This document shows, piece by piece, positions 24,953 to 34,152 of a DNA stretch of 64,000 nt. A program made the translations under genes and the position numbers. The notes under the pieces are model-generated. The model did not search any database, was not told the origin of the DNA, and saw only the letters and a list, made by a program, of their open reading frames with translations. Within the stretch, counting starts at the first letter, position 1. Each line of letters opens with the position of its first letter. Source of the DNA: ASV31 sp965229765 (GTDB lineage Bacteria; Pseudomonadota; Alphaproteobacteria; Rhodobacterales; Rhodobacteraceae); contig CBDDJT010000004.1 of assembly GCA_965229765.1 (NCBI GenBank), forward strand, positions 1,302,001-1,366,000. The letters are read 5' to 3'.

Positions 24953-26488
24953 ATGTCTGCGCCAGCCCCCTTTTCCGAAGACCAGGCCGATGCCTTTGAC
25001 GGTGTCGCAGAGATGCTGGCGCGTGCCGGTGTCGACATGCTGGACGGCGCGCTGACCCCTCGGGCAGAGGGCAGGGGCGGCGAAGTGATGGCGGTGATCG
25101 GCAAGGCGGGGTCGGGCAAGACCACGCTGTTGTCGCGGCTGCACGCCGGGCTGATCGACGCGGGCGTCGACGTGGTTTCGGGCGACTGGGAAGGACGGCG
25201 GCGGCGCGACCGGCGCACATTGGCAATTCTTGCCCCGACCAACAAGGCGGCAAGCGTGCTGCGCGGGCATGGCGTGCCGGCGACGACGATCCACCGCATC
25301 CTGTACACCCCGGTCTATGACCCGGAGTACGAAAAGATCGCCGAATGGCTGGCCGGGAATGGCGAGCGTCCCGTGGTCGAGGGCCTGAACGAAGCGGCGC
25401 TGGATCGGGCCCAGGCCTATTACAAGTCGAATCCGTCGATTCCGGGGGCGTTGGCGGCGGCGGGGCTGCGTGGGTCGGATTTCATCCTCGGCTGGAAGCG
25501 GAGAGACGACCCGCTGGACATCGGGTTCGTGGACGAGGCGTCGATGCTGGACGAGCGCCAGTTCGAGGACCTCAAGGAGATCTTTCCGACGCTGGTGCTG
25601 TTTGGCGACCCGGCGCAGCTGGCCCCGGTGGGCCAGTCGGGCGAGATGGTGTTCGAGCGGCTGCCTGAGAAGCGGCGCAAGGTGCTGCACCGCATCCACC
25701 GGCAGGCCGCCGACAACCCGATCCTGGACCTGGCGCACGCACTGGCCGACGACAGCCTGGAGTTCGAGGGTTTCGAGCGGATGGTCGAGGATGCCGCGCG
25801 CACGGATGACCGCGTGGTGGTGGCCGGACGTGTCGAGGCGGAACTGATGGCGCGGTCGCCGGTGCTGGTCTGGCGCAATGTCACGCGCATCCGCCTGATC
25901 CAGGCGTTTCGTGGTGCCTATGGCGCGCCGCCCGATGAGTTGTTGCCGGGCGAGCCGCTGATCTGCGACGGGATCGAGCTTCCACTCAAGCAGCGCAAGA
26001 AGCGGCTGGACCTGGAGGCGCGTGGCCTGATCAAGGGCCAGCAGGTGATCTATCTCGGGCCGGGAAAGCGGCCCGGGTTCTCGCGGCTGCATGTCATCGG
26101 AGCCGAGGATCCGCAGGTCTCGGCGGCGTCCATCGTCAAGATCGAGCTTCCCGACGAGGAAGAACCCTTCATTCCCTTCGCCGCGCATATGGGGGCGGTG
26201 TTCCTGCATGGCGCGGCGGTAACGATCCACAAGGCGCAGGGCAGCCAGTGGCCGGCGGTGCAGGTCTTTGCGCCCGATCTTTGGGCCGCTGCCCGCGCGG
26301 GCCGGGTCGAGGCGGGTCAACCGCTATGGAAACGGCTGGCCTACGTGGCGATCACCCGCGCGCAGGAGCGGCTGTTCTGGGTGACCCGTTATCGCATGGC
26401 GCGGCCCGAGGCGCCCCTCACGGCGGATGACGTGCTGAAGATTGCGGCGCCGCGACTGGAACTGAGCCCGGAGGAGGACAGAGCATGA
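24953..26488 (+). CDS. RecD-like ATP-dependent DNA helicase (AAA/UvrD_C_2)
   Basis: 511-residue superfamily 1B helicase-like protein resembling RecD2/TraA-type enzymes. Walker A is GKAGSGKTTLLSRL (about residues 49-62), APTNKAASVLRGHG is motif Ia, VDEASMLDERQ is Walker B, and LFGDPAQLAPVG is motif III. At the C-terminus VTIHKAQGSQWPAV and AYVAITRAQERLFWV are motifs V and VI. It lacks the long N-terminal region of RecD2. It is likely involved in DNA repair or recombination. Its stop overlaps the SDR gene start (ATGA). Confidence 0.88.
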   Translation: MSAPAPFSEDQADAFDGVAEMLARAGVDMLDGALTPRAEGRGGEVMAVIGKAGSGKTTLLSRLHAGLIDAGVDVVSGDWEGRRRRDRRTLAILAPTNKAASVLRGHGVPATTIHRILYTPVYDPEYEKIAEWLAGNGERPVVEGLNEAALDRAQAYYKSNPSIPGALAAAGLRGSDFILGWKRRDDPLDIGFVDEASMLDERQFEDLKEIFPTLVLFGDPAQLAPVGQSGEMVFERLPEKRRKVLHRIHRQAADNPILDLAHALADDSLEFEGFERMVEDAARTDDRVVVAGRVEAELMARSPVLVWRNVTRIRLIQAFRGAYGAPPDELLPGEPLICDGIELPLKQRKKRLDLEARGLIKGQQVIYLGPGKRPGFSRLHVIGAEDPQVSAASIVKIELPDEEEPFIPFAAHMGAVFLHGAAVTIHKAQGSQWPAVQVFAPDLWAAARAGRVEAGQPLWKRLAYVAITRAQERLFWVTRYRMARPEAPLTADDVLKIAAPRLELSPEEDRA

Positions 26489-27216
26489 CCGGAACGATCC
26501 TTGTGACAGGTGCGTCGAGTGGTATCGGCGCGGAAACCGCGCGGCTGTTCCTGCGCGAGGGCTGGACGGTGGGGCTGTTCGCCCGACGGACCGCCTTGTT
26601 GGAAGAGGTCGCGGACGGGGCGCCCAACGCCATGGTTCTGCCCGGCGACGTGACCGATGAGGACTCGATCGAAGGCGCGGTGACCGATTTCGTCGCCCGT
26701 GCGGGACGGCTGGACGTGCTGTTCAACAACGCTGGCCTGTTCGGGGTGCCCGGGCCGATCGACGAAGTGCCGGTGGATGTCTGGCGACAGGTGGTGGACG
26801 TGAACCTGACGGGCATGTTCCTTGCGGCGAGGGCGGCTTTTGGCCAGATGCGGCGGCAGGACCCGCAGGGCGGGCGGATCATCAACAACGGGTCGATTTC
26901 CGCCCATGTACCGCGCGAGGGAGCCGTCTGCTATACCGCGACCAAGCACGCGATCACAGGGCTGACGCGGCAGTTGAGCCTTGACGGCCGGCCTTTCGAC
27001 ATCGCCTGCGGGCAGATCGACATCGGCAACGCCAAGACCCCGCTTCTGGAAGAGCTGGCGGTGCGAAACGCGGCGGCGGGGCTGCCGGAACCGCACATGA
27101 TGGACGTTGCGCATTCGGCCGAGGCGGTGCTGAACATGGCGCGGCTGCCCTTGTCGGCCAACGTGCAGTTCATGACGATCATGGCGACCAAGATGCCCTA
27201 TATCGGGCGCGGCTAG
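26485..27216 (+). CDS. SDR family oxidoreductase
   Basis: 243-residue classical short-chain dehydrogenase/reductase. The cofactor motif TGASSGIG lies at residues 8-15, FNNAG near residue 86, the catalytic Ser in NNGSIS and the YTATK catalytic Tyr-Lys pair near residue 152. The substrate is unknown. It is translationally coupled to the upstream helicase gene by an ATGA overlap, although no functional link is evident. It converges with the TIGR02186 gene, overlapping it by 4 nt. Confidence 0.9.
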   Translation: MTGTILVTGASSGIGAETARLFLREGWTVGLFARRTALLEEVADGAPNAMVLPGDVTDEDSIEGAVTDFVARAGRLDVLFNNAGLFGVPGPIDEVPVDVWRQVVDVNLTGMFLAARAAFGQMRRQDPQGGRIINNGSISAHVPREGAVCYTATKHAITGLTRQLSLDGRPFDIACGQIDIGNAKTPLLEELAVRNAAAGLPEPHMMDVAHSAEAVLNMARLPLSANVQFMTIMATKMPYIGRG

Positions 27217-27971
27217 CCCCGGAAATAGCGGAACACGGCCGAAGCGCCCCAGCCCGCGGCAATGGCGATGGCCAGCGACAGCAGGCCATAGATCAGCGGC
27301 TGTTCATGGGCGAGCGTGTAGATCCAGCGTTCCAGCCCGACCTTGCGCACGCCGATGATCTTTTCGTGGATGTCGACCACCTGCCCTGCCCGGGTCAGGA
27401 AGATGCGCGCGGCATAGTCGCCTTCCGTCAGGTTTGCCGGCAGCTGGATCGAGGCACGAAAAAGCGTCTGTTCCGCGACAGTCACGGAGTTTTCGTTGAG
27501 TTGATACAGCCCGGCGCGCTCGCGGATGCGCACCAGAGCCTCGGTGAACGCTTCGGCGTCGGTGACGGTCGGCGGTGCGCCGACAGAGCGGATCGCCCGG
27601 CCGACCGAGACCTTGTGGCGCAGGTCCTCTACCGCGCTCATCACCGTGTCGAACGGCCCCGAGGTGGCAACGGCATAAAAGCTGGGGGCGGCGTCGACCT
27701 CGACCGCTTCGGTGTTGATCCAGATACCGATGCGGCGGTCCTTGCGACGGACGGTCACCGGCTCGGACGGACCGGCGAGCGTGATGACCACCTCAAGCGG
27801 TGCGTCGGTCGGAATCGGGGTTTCGCGTTTTACCGCACCGAAGATCAGGATCTCGGAGCCATCGAAGCTTGCGGTGATGGCGACACGGTTCTGGCTCAGG
27901 CCGGCGACGACCTCTTCCGCCGGGGCGGCGGTGGAAAGGGCAAGCAGCAGCAGGAGCGCGCGCAGGATCAT
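27213..27971 (-). CDS. TIGR02186 family membrane-anchored protein
   Basis: 252 residues matching TIGR02186, a family of unknown function nearly always encoded beside a TSUP transporter. There is a signal peptide (residues 1-18, ending APAEE), a periplasmic beta-rich domain with ISQN-like VAGLSQNRVAITASFDGSEI at about 21-40, and a C-terminal transmembrane helix (about 228-246). Its start overlaps the stop of the TSUP gene by one base (TGATG), so the two are translationally coupled. It is probably an accessory subunit of the transporter. Confidence 0.87.
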   Translation of the reverse strand: MILRALLLLLALSTAAPAEEVVAGLSQNRVAITASFDGSEILIFGAVKRETPIPTDAPLEVVITLAGPSEPVTVRRKDRRIGIWINTEAVEVDAAPSFYAVATSGPFDTVMSAVEDLRHKVSVGRAIRSVGAPPTVTDAEAFTEALVRIRERAGLYQLNENSVTVAEQTLFRASIQLPANLTEGDYAARIFLTRAGQVVDIHEKIIGVRKVGLERWIYTLAHEQPLIYGLLSLAIAIAAGWGASAVFRYFRG

Positions 27972-28888
27972 CAATGCCCCGCCTCGCCAATCGAAAAAAG
28001 TTCCGACGGTTGCAGCAGAAGGTCGAGCGCCAGCTTGCCGCAGACCGCCAGCACCATGATCGCCAGAAGAATGCGCAGTTGCTCGGCCTTCAGAAGGACG
28101 CCGATTCGGGTGCCGATCTGCGCGCCCACGACCCCGCCGACCAGCAACAGGACCGCCAGTGCCATATCGACGGTATAGTTCGTCGTTGCGTGCATCAGCG
28201 TGGTGAAGCCGGTTACGAAGATGATCTGGAACAGCGACGTGCCGACCACGACCTTGGTGGGCATGCCCAGAAGGTAGATCATCGCGGGCACCATGATGAA
28301 GCCGCCGCCGACGCCCATGATCGCGGCGAGAATGCCCACGAAGACGCCCACCAGAACCGGCGGGATCACCGAGATGTAAAGCCCCGATGTCCGGAACTTC
28401 ATCTTGAAGGGCAGGTTGTGGATCCATGTGTGTTTCTTGCGCGTGGTCGATACCCCGCCCGAGGCGCGCGATCTGCGGATGGCGTTGAGGCTTTCGAAGA
28501 ACATCAGCCCGCCGATGATCCCGAGAAACACGACGTAGCAAAGCCGCACCAGCAGGTCGACCTGACCGATCTCGCGCAGCGCCGCAAAGACCTGCACCCC
28601 GATGGCCGCGCCGACAAGACCGCCGATCAGAAGGACGGTGCCCATCCTGAGGTCGACCGTTTTTCGCCTGAGATGTGCAAGCACGCCCGAGAAGGACGAG
28701 GCGACGATCTGGTTCGCCTCTGTCGCGACGGCGACGGCCGGGGGAATGCCGATGAAGAACAGCAGCGGCGTCATGAGAAAGCCGCCGCCCACGCCGAACA
28801 TCCCCGAGAGGATACCAACGAGGCCACCAAGCCCCAGAAGGAGAAACGCGTTGACCGAGACTTCGGCGATAGGAAGATAAATCTGCAT
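27971..28888 (-). CDS. TSUP family (TauE/SafE) sulfite exporter-like transporter
   Basis: 305-residue membrane protein of the TSUP family. The signature LGGLVGILSGMFGVGGGFLMTPLL near residues 20-43 is repeated as GILAAIMGVGGGFIMVPAM near residue 190, showing the internal duplication. About eight transmembrane segments are visible. It pairs with the TIGR02186 protein downstream. This arrangement is common in alphaproteobacteria and points to export of a sulfur-containing or organic anion, although the substrate is not evident. ATG 28888 is chosen over one three codons upstream. Confidence 0.9.
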   Translation of the reverse strand: MQIYLPIAEVSVNAFLLLGLGGLVGILSGMFGVGGGFLMTPLLFFIGIPPAVAVATEANQIVASSFSGVLAHLRRKTVDLRMGTVLLIGGLVGAAIGVQVFAALREIGQVDLLVRLCYVVFLGIIGGLMFFESLNAIRRSRASGGVSTTRKKHTWIHNLPFKMKFRTSGLYISVIPPVLVGVFVGILAAIMGVGGGFIMVPAMIYLLGMPTKVVVGTSLFQIIFVTGFTTLMHATTNYTVDMALAVLLLVGGVVGAQIGTRIGVLLKAEQLRILLAIMVLAVCGKLALDLLLQPSELFSIGEAGH

Positions 28889-28948
28889 CCGACCCACAGG
28901 GCAAAGGGGTTGCGGCTGCCTTCGTATGGCAGGGTTCGCGGTGCGGTG

Positions 28949-29374
28949 TCAAACAGGTGTCGCGGTCAGCGCCCTGTCCATGAGCAGTGCGTCGATGCGC
29001 AGGCCGCCCCCGGTGCGATAATATCCCGGGCGTTTGCCAGAAACGGCATACCCCGCCCCGCGATACAGTGCGATCGCGGGCATGTTGTCACTGGCGACCT
29101 CAAGGTAGGCTCGGGTGGCGCGCTGCCCGACCGCCGACGTTTCGAACGCGGCCAGCAGGCGTGCGCCCGTGCCCTGCCGGCGCGCCGCCGGATCGACGGC
29201 AAGCGTCAGGAGTTCCGCCTCGTCCAGGATGACCCGTCCCAGGGCAAAGCCCGTTGGTGCGGTTTCAAGGAACACGCCCGGCGCGTCCAGAAGGTCGGCG
29301 AAAGACGCCATGCTCCACGCATGTGGGGGGATGAAGCAGCGGGCGTGCAGCCGGGCCAGTTCGGCAGGCGTCAT
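28949..29374 (-). CDS. rimI: GNAT acetyltransferase, RimI-like
   Basis: 141-residue GNAT-fold N-acetyltransferase of the ribosomal-protein-alanine (RimI) type. The acetyl-CoA-binding motif is VDPAARRQGTGARLLAAFE (about residues 60-78), and LEVASDNMPAIALYRGAGY is the following conserved segment. The start codon overlaps the tsaB stop (ATGA). The tsaB-rimI order is frequent in bacteria and supports the name, but the substrate could differ. Confidence 0.85.
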   Translation of the reverse strand: MTPAELARLHARCFIPPHAWSMASFADLLDAPGVFLETAPTGFALGRVILDEAELLTLAVDPAARRQGTGARLLAAFETSAVGQRATRAYLEVASDNMPAIALYRGAGYAVSGKRPGYYRTGGGLRIDALLMDRALTATPV

Positions 29375-30027
29375 GGAAGCAGGGGGGGCGGGATGTCGCG
29401 CGGGGGGGCCGCGTCTGCCGGACGCAGGTAGATCGGCGCCGGGCGCCGTATGTCGCCGCCCCGTGCAAGGCGGTCGGCGGCAAGGCGGGCGATGGCGGCG
29501 GCGGGCGCAAGCGCTGCGCGGCGCGCGGAAAGGCCAAGGTGGCGGGCCACCTCGTCCGAGCGGTGTCCGATGCAGGTGGTGCCAGCGGGGCAGGGTGGCA
29601 GATCGTCGAGCGTGCAAAGCGCGATGTCCGAAACGGTGTCGCCCTGCCGGGTCTGCACGTGCAGGTTCTGGCGCGGGGCGGCCAGCGTCAGAAGCAGCGG
29701 CCCCTGCGCCCCGAAGGCAAGCGTGTCGAAAAGCCCGACACCGATGGCGGGCCGCCCAAGCCCCAGCGCCAGGCCGCGCGCCGCGGACACCGAGATCCGG
29801 ATGCCGGTGAAGTTGCCGGGGCCGGTGCCGACGCCGATGGCATCGAGATCGTCCCAGGTCGCCCCGCCGTCGGCCAGAGTCTCTGCCAGCAGGTCCATCA
29901 GGCGTTCGGCCTGGCCTCTGGCCATGTCTTCGTGCCGGCTTGAAACGATCCGCCCGCCAGACAGCAAAGCGGCCGCGCAATGCGCGGCCGATGTGTCGAA
30001 GCCAAGGATCGTGGCGTCAGACGCCAA
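29371..30027 (-). CDS. tsaB: tRNA threonylcarbamoyladenosine biosynthesis protein TsaB
   Basis: 218-residue TsaB, the ASKHA-fold partner of TsaD in making t6A37 on tRNAs that read ANN codons. It has the N-terminal ILGFDTSAAHCAAALL (residues 7-22) and the conserved GVGTGPGNFTGIRISVSAARG near residues 65-85. No ATG lies near the start; translation probably begins at TTG 30027, inside the end of nfuA (11-nt overlap). It is followed by rimI in an ATGA overlap. Confidence 0.93.
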   Translation of the reverse strand: MASDATILGFDTSAAHCAAALLSGGRIVSSRHEDMARGQAERLMDLLAETLADGGATWDDLDAIGVGTGPGNFTGIRISVSAARGLALGLGRPAIGVGLFDTLAFGAQGPLLLTLAAPRQNLHVQTRQGDTVSDIALCTLDDLPPCPAGTTCIGHRSDEVARHLGLSARRAALAPAAAIARLAADRLARGGDIRRPAPIYLRPADAAPPRDIPPPLLP

Positions 30028-30580
30028 CCGGCCGTACCTCGACCACCTCGGGGATGTAGTGGCGCAAGAGGTTCTCGATTCCCATCTTCAGCGTCAGGGT
30101 CGAGGACGGGCAGCCCGCGCAGGCGCCCTGCATGTGCAGGTAGACGACGCCGCGGTCAAAGCCGTGGAAGGTGATGTCCCCGCCGTCTTGTGCCACGGCC
30201 GGGCGCACGCGGGTGTCCAGCAATTCCTTGATCTGGCCGACGATTTCCGAATCGGGGCCATCGTGTTCGGCATGGCCCGAGCCTTGCTGTTGATCGCCCT
30301 CGATCACCGGCTGGCCGGACTGGAAGTGTTCCATGATCGCGCCGAGGATCGCAGGCTTGATGTGGTCCCACGCCACAGCGTCTGTCTTGGTCACGGTGAC
30401 GAAATCGGTTCCAAAGAACACGCCTGACACCCCGTCAACGGTAAAGACCCGCCGGGCAAGAGGCGATGTGTCCGCGGCCTCGGCATTGGGGAAATCGGCG
30501 GTTCCCGTGCCCAGAACGGCCTGGCCGGGCAGGAACTTCAGCGTTGCCGGGTTTGGTGTGGATTCGGTCTGGATAAACAT
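30017..30580 (-). CDS. nfuA: NifU-like Fe-S cluster scaffold/carrier protein
   Basis: 187 residues with an N-terminal Nfu-N domain (MFIQTESTPNPATLKFLPG) and a C-terminal NifU domain. The cluster-binding CxxC is GACAGCPSS near residue 154. It delivers iron-sulfur clusters to client proteins. A short acidic/Gln linker (about residues 94-108) separates the domains. It is the first gene of nfuA-tsaB-rimI. Upstream it faces the universal stress gene across an 86-bp gap in the same direction. Confidence 0.94.
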   Translation of the reverse strand: MFIQTESTPNPATLKFLPGQAVLGTGTADFPNAEAADTSPLARRVFTVDGVSGVFFGTDFVTVTKTDAVAWDHIKPAILGAIMEHFQSGQPVIEGDQQQGSGHAEHDGPDSEIVGQIKELLDTRVRPAVAQDGGDITFHGFDRGVVYLHMQGACAGCPSSTLTLKMGIENLLRHYIPEVVEVRPVGV

Positions 30581-30666
30581 ATGCGCGCCCTCCGTCTTTT
30601 CCGGATATGCGGCGCGAGAGCGGGTCTGTCAAGGATTGGAACGATTCTAAATCGCTCCGATCGTGG

Positions 30667-31122
30667 TCAGGTGACGGATTCCAGCCTCTCCTTGGACAAC
30701 TCACCGGGCACGATGGTGATGGGCACCGGAAGCGTGCCCGAGGATCGGGCCATCTGTGACACCAGCGGGCCCGGGCCGTTCTTGTCGGTGCCGGCGCCCA
30801 GGACAAGGACGCCGATCTCGGAGTCCTCCCTTATCTGTGCGAGGATCTGGGGCACCGCTTCGCCCTCTCGGATCACGAGTTCCGGGTCGATGCCCTGCTT
30901 GTCGCGCATCCACTTTGCGAACACCTCGAAATGGGCATGAATGCGTTCCCGCGCCTCTTCCCGCATGATGTTGCCGACGCCGATCCAGTGCTGGAATTCC
31001 TCGGGCGGGATGATCGAAAGGATCTGCACGCCCCCGCCGGTGTTGGCCGCGCGCATGGCGGCAAAGCGCATGGCGTTCAGGCATTCGCGGCTATCGTCCA
31101 GTACGACCAGAAACTTGCGCAT
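30667..31122 (-). CDS. Universal stress protein family protein
   Basis: 151-residue UspA-fold protein. The N-terminal strand MRKFLVVLDDSRECLNAM is followed by an alpha-beta core and the C-terminal nucleotide-loop region VLVLGAGTDKNGPGPLVSQM, then GTLPVPITIVPG. The loop departs from the strict G-2X-G-9X-G-S/T ATP motif, so nucleotide binding is uncertain. ATG 31122 follows GGGGAG and gives the family start. It is a single gene. Confidence 0.85.
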   Translation of the reverse strand: MRKFLVVLDDSRECLNAMRFAAMRAANTGGGVQILSIIPPEEFQHWIGVGNIMREEARERIHAHFEVFAKWMRDKQGIDPELVIREGEAVPQILAQIREDSEIGVLVLGAGTDKNGPGPLVSQMARSSGTLPVPITIVPGELSKERLESVT

Positions 31123-31217
31123 TCCGAGCTCCCCCTGCTGAGGGCGGATGATGACGCAGGGCAGCGGGCCGGGCAAGGCGCAGTTTTTGCCGCTTGGAAA
31201 GCGGGGTCAGCGCGGTG

Positions 31218-31700
31218 TCAGTCGCGCGCGGTCAATCTGAACCCTGCGGCTGCCGCCCAGTCGTCGTAGGCAAGGATGAGGCCCATGTGCCGGGCGATCA
31301 GGTATTCACCGGCCGGGGTCAGTCCGATGCGGCGGATCCGCTGGCTGCGATCGCCAATGCGGTGGCCGCCGTGGGCGCGGCGCATATCCAGCATCATCGT
31401 CAGGGTCAGCGACTTGAACTCTGCAAGGCGCGACAGATACCTGCGGCCAAGCTGCGCCTTGGCAGGTTCTTCGCCGGTCAGGTCGGCCAGAGCGCTGCGG
31501 CAGCTGTCTGCGAGCCAGACCACGAGGTCCGAGTCCTGGCCACGGTCCCTGAACCGCGCGCGGTTCTCGAAGTGGTGACAGGTGGCGTTGAAGTCGGCGC
31601 TTGGCACCGTGCGGGCCTGCGCCTGCGCCGGTTCCGTCAGGGCGAGGCAAAGCGCAAGGACGGCGGGGCACAGGATACCGATGGTCGGGGTCAACTGCAT
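31218..31700 (-). CDS. Secreted hypothetical protein
   Basis: 160 residues with a clear signal peptide (about residues 1-28, ending AQAQ) and a mature domain of about 130 residues. Two cysteines (CHHFE near 41 and CRSALA near 68) could form a disulfide. The sequence is helical and rich in Arg, with the segment EYLIARHMGLILAYDDWAAAAG near the end. I recognise no family. It stands alone; 168 bp without a gene separates it from ilvE. Confidence 0.7.
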   Translation of the reverse strand: MQLTPTIGILCPAVLALCLALTEPAQAQARTVPSADFNATCHHFENRARFRDRGQDSDLVVWLADSCRSALADLTGEEPAKAQLGRRYLSRLAEFKSLTLTMMLDMRRAHGGHRIGDRSQRIRRIGLTPAGEYLIARHMGLILAYDDWAAAAGFRLTARD

Positions 31701-31868
31701 ACTCCTCTGTTGTTCGCTCCTGCTCTGGCGGCAGGTACGATCAGGGTAGCACGCAGTTTGTCATTAATCTGTTACATTTGGAAAATGTCCGCATTCGCGC
31801 ATTTTCCCGCCATCCGGGTGAGCAACAGCGCGGGGATTTGCCTGTCCCACGGGCCGTGGCGGGACCGC

Positions 31869-32732
31869 TCAGGCGGCAGAGTGTGCCCAATCCCAGTAGA
31901 GTTCCCTTGCGCGGCGCGTGATCGGCCCGATCTGGTAGTGGGTGCCTTCGAATTCCGTCACGGGCGTTACCTTCTGAAGGTTGCCGGACAGGAACACCTC
32001 GTCCGCGTGCCGGAAATCGTCGAAGGTCAGGACGGTTTCATGCACGGCGACCCCGTCCTTGCGCAGGTTGTCGATGTGCCGTGCGCGGGTGATGCCCGAC
32101 AGGAATGTCCCGTTCGGGATCGGGGTGAACACCTCGCCATCTCGGACCATGAAGACGTTGGCGCTGGCGGATTCGGCGACGTTGCCCATGGCGTCGGCCA
32201 CCAGCGCGTTGCCATAGCCCTTGGCGCGCACTTCGGCCAGCATCCGGGCGTTGTTGGGGTAGAGACAGCCTGCCTTGGCGTTGACGACCGCGTCTTCCAG
32301 AACCGGGCGGCGAAAGCGGGTGGTCGCAAGCGTCACCGCCGCGCCCTCGGGGGCCATCGGCACCTCTTCCAGGCACACGCAGAAGCCGGTGGGTCCGGTC
32401 TTGGGCAAGATGCCGAGGTATTCGCTTTCCAGTGCCCAGTACATCGGGCGGATGTAGATGGCGGCATCCTTCGGCGCCGCGTTCAGGCCGTCCCAGATAA
32501 TCTGGACCATGTCCTCGGGCGTGACGGTGGGCCGGATCATCAGGGCCTCGGCCGAGCGGTTCACGCGCCTGCAATGGGCCAGAAGATCGGGGGCCACGCC
32601 ATCGACGAAGCGGGCGCCGTCGAACACGGTTGTTCCAAGCCAGGACCCATGGTCGGCCGCATGCATGATCGGCACGTTCCCGTCGTGCCATTCGCCCTGA
32701 AACCACGTTCTGATATCGGTGCCGGTCGCCAT
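31869..32732 (-). CDS. ilvE: Branched-chain amino acid aminotransferase (PLP fold type IV)
   Basis: 287-residue class IV aminotransferase, forming Leu, Ile and Val from their keto acids or acting in the reverse direction. The catalytic lysine region is VVNAKAGCLYPNNARM near residue 150. The cofactor-binding segments are NVAESASANVFMV and FLSGITRARHID, and FLSGNLQKVTPVTEF lies near the C-terminus. ATG 32732 is supported by GGAGGA. The short form is typical of alphaproteobacterial paralogues, so D-amino acid or aminodeoxychorismate-type activity cannot be fully excluded. Confidence 0.87.
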   Translation of the reverse strand: MATGTDIRTWFQGEWHDGNVPIMHAADHGSWLGTTVFDGARFVDGVAPDLLAHCRRVNRSAEALMIRPTVTPEDMVQIIWDGLNAAPKDAAIYIRPMYWALESEYLGILPKTGPTGFCVCLEEVPMAPEGAAVTLATTRFRRPVLEDAVVNAKAGCLYPNNARMLAEVRAKGYGNALVADAMGNVAESASANVFMVRDGEVFTPIPNGTFLSGITRARHIDNLRKDGVAVHETVLTFDDFRHADEVFLSGNLQKVTPVTEFEGTHYQIGPITRRARELYWDWAHSAA

Positions 32733-32795
32733 GTCGTCTCCTCCGCTGAGCGGAGCGTAGGGGCTGGAGCGGGGCGGGTCCACCCGGAAACGGGG

Positions 32796-32825
32796 GCACC
32801 CCCGGCCGGGGAAAGCCGGGGGTGC
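32796..32825. promoter_or_regulatory. Strong hairpin in the leader of ilvE
   Basis: A perfect 11-bp stem, GCACCCCCGGC (32796-32806) with GCCGGGGGTGC (32815-32825), has an 8-nt loop. It lies 64-93 nt upstream of the ilvE start. No T tract follows on the minus strand and I see no short leader peptide rich in branched-chain codons, so classical attenuation is not supported. The 319-bp gap 32733-33051 otherwise shows no gene. Confidence 0.4.
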
Positions 32826-33051
32826 GCTGCGCCGGAATGGCGCGGTGGGGATGCCGCCGGGCGGCGGGCCAAGGGCGCGGGACATGACCTTGGCCCGCGA
32901 TGCCGGGCAGGACCGGTGCTGCGGCGTGGGAATCGCCTGTCGCACCGTGTCCTGCAATCGTGCCAGCCGAGCGACTCGGCAGCATGACAGCCATGCCGAA
33001 GTTTCGTGACAGCCTGTGGACAGGTGCCGCCACGGGCCTGAATGGGGGCCG

Positions 33052-34077
33052 TCAGGCCCCTACCATACCCGCGATTTCATATGTCCGTTTCAGGATCGGC
33101 GCGGCGACTTCACGCGCGCGCCCCGCGCCACGGGCAAGGATGCGGTCAATTTCCGACTGGTCTTCCATCAGCCGGGACATCTCGGCCGAGATCGGGGCCA
33201 TCCGGGCCACCGCAAGATCGGCGAGGCGCGGCTTGAATTCGGAGAACTGCTGTCCGCCCATCTCTGCCAGCACCTTTTCGACGCTCATGTCGGCCAGCGC
33301 GGCGTAGATGTTCACGAGGTTGCGCGCTTCCGGCCGACCCTCCAGCCCCTTGGCGTCCAGTGGCAGCGGCTCGGGGTCGGTGCGGGCCTTGCGGATCTTC
33401 TGGGCAATGGCATCGGCGTCATCGGTAAGGTTGATGCGGCTCATGTCCGAGGGGTCGGACTTGGACATCTTCTTCGATCCGTCGCGCAGGCTCATCACCC
33501 GGGTGGCGGCGCCCTCGATCACCGGTTCGGTCATCGGGAAGAATTCAATGCCGTAGTCGTTGTTGAACTTGGCGGCGATATCGCGGGTCAGTTCCAAGTG
33601 CTGTTTCTGGTCCTCGCCCACGGGGACATGGGTGGCGTGATAGACAAGAATATCGGCGGCCATCAGCGCGGGATAGGCGAAAAGCCCAAGGGATTCGTTC
33701 TGCGCGTTCTTGCCGGCCTTGTCCTTGAACTGGGTCATCCGCTGCATCCAGCCTAGCCGGGCGATGCAGTTGAAGATCCAGGCAAGCTGGGCGTGTTCCG
33801 CAACCTGGCTCTGGTTGAAGAGGATCGACTTCGCCGGGTCGATGCCGGCGGCGATGAAACCCGCGCAAAGTTCTCGCGTGTTCTGCGCGAGCGTCGACGG
33901 ATCCAGCAGTTTGGCGGTGATCGCGTGCAGATCGACGATGCAATAGATCGTCTCATAGCCGCCTTCGTCCTGCATCTCGACAAAGCGCTTCAGCGCGCCG
34001 AGATAGTTGCCCAGCGTCAGTCCGCCCGAGGGCTGGATGCCGGAAAAGACGCGTCTTGTGAACGCCGCCTCGGTCAT
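33052..34077 (-). CDS. trpS: Tryptophan-tRNA ligase
   Basis: 341-residue class I tryptophanyl-tRNA synthetase. The HIGH-type signature is GIQPSGGLTLGNYLGALK (about residues 13-30), where TLGN replaces HIGH as usual in TrpRS. The KMSKS loop is KKMSKSDPSD near residue 205. FNQSQVAEHAQLAW and ADILVYHATHVPVGEDQ are further conserved parts. Its start faces the divergent rhomboid-like gene across 75 bp. Confidence 0.96.
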   Translation of the reverse strand: MTEAAFTRRVFSGIQPSGGLTLGNYLGALKRFVEMQDEGGYETIYCIVDLHAITAKLLDPSTLAQNTRELCAGFIAAGIDPAKSILFNQSQVAEHAQLAWIFNCIARLGWMQRMTQFKDKAGKNAQNESLGLFAYPALMAADILVYHATHVPVGEDQKQHLELTRDIAAKFNNDYGIEFFPMTEPVIEGAATRVMSLRDGSKKMSKSDPSDMSRINLTDDADAIAQKIRKARTDPEPLPLDAKGLEGRPEARNLVNIYAALADMSVEKVLAEMGGQQFSEFKPRLADLAVARMAPISAEMSRLMEDQSEIDRILARGAGRAREVAAPILKRTYEIAGMVGA

Positions 34078-34152
34078 ACTGGTCACTCCGTCTGGATTTC
34101 TGCGCCGCGCTCGCTTAACGCTGGGGCGCAAAGGCGTCAAGGAAGCCAGAGG

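Noticed and set aside
24227..26320. Long minus-strand open frame opposite luxI and the RecD-like gene
   Set aside because: Covers two genes with complete family motifs on the plus strand; no ribosome binding site or known domain.
32733..33051. Amino-acid leader peptide attenuator before ilvE
   Set aside because: A strong hairpin exists, but there is no short ORF rich in Leu/Ile/Val codons and no T tract.
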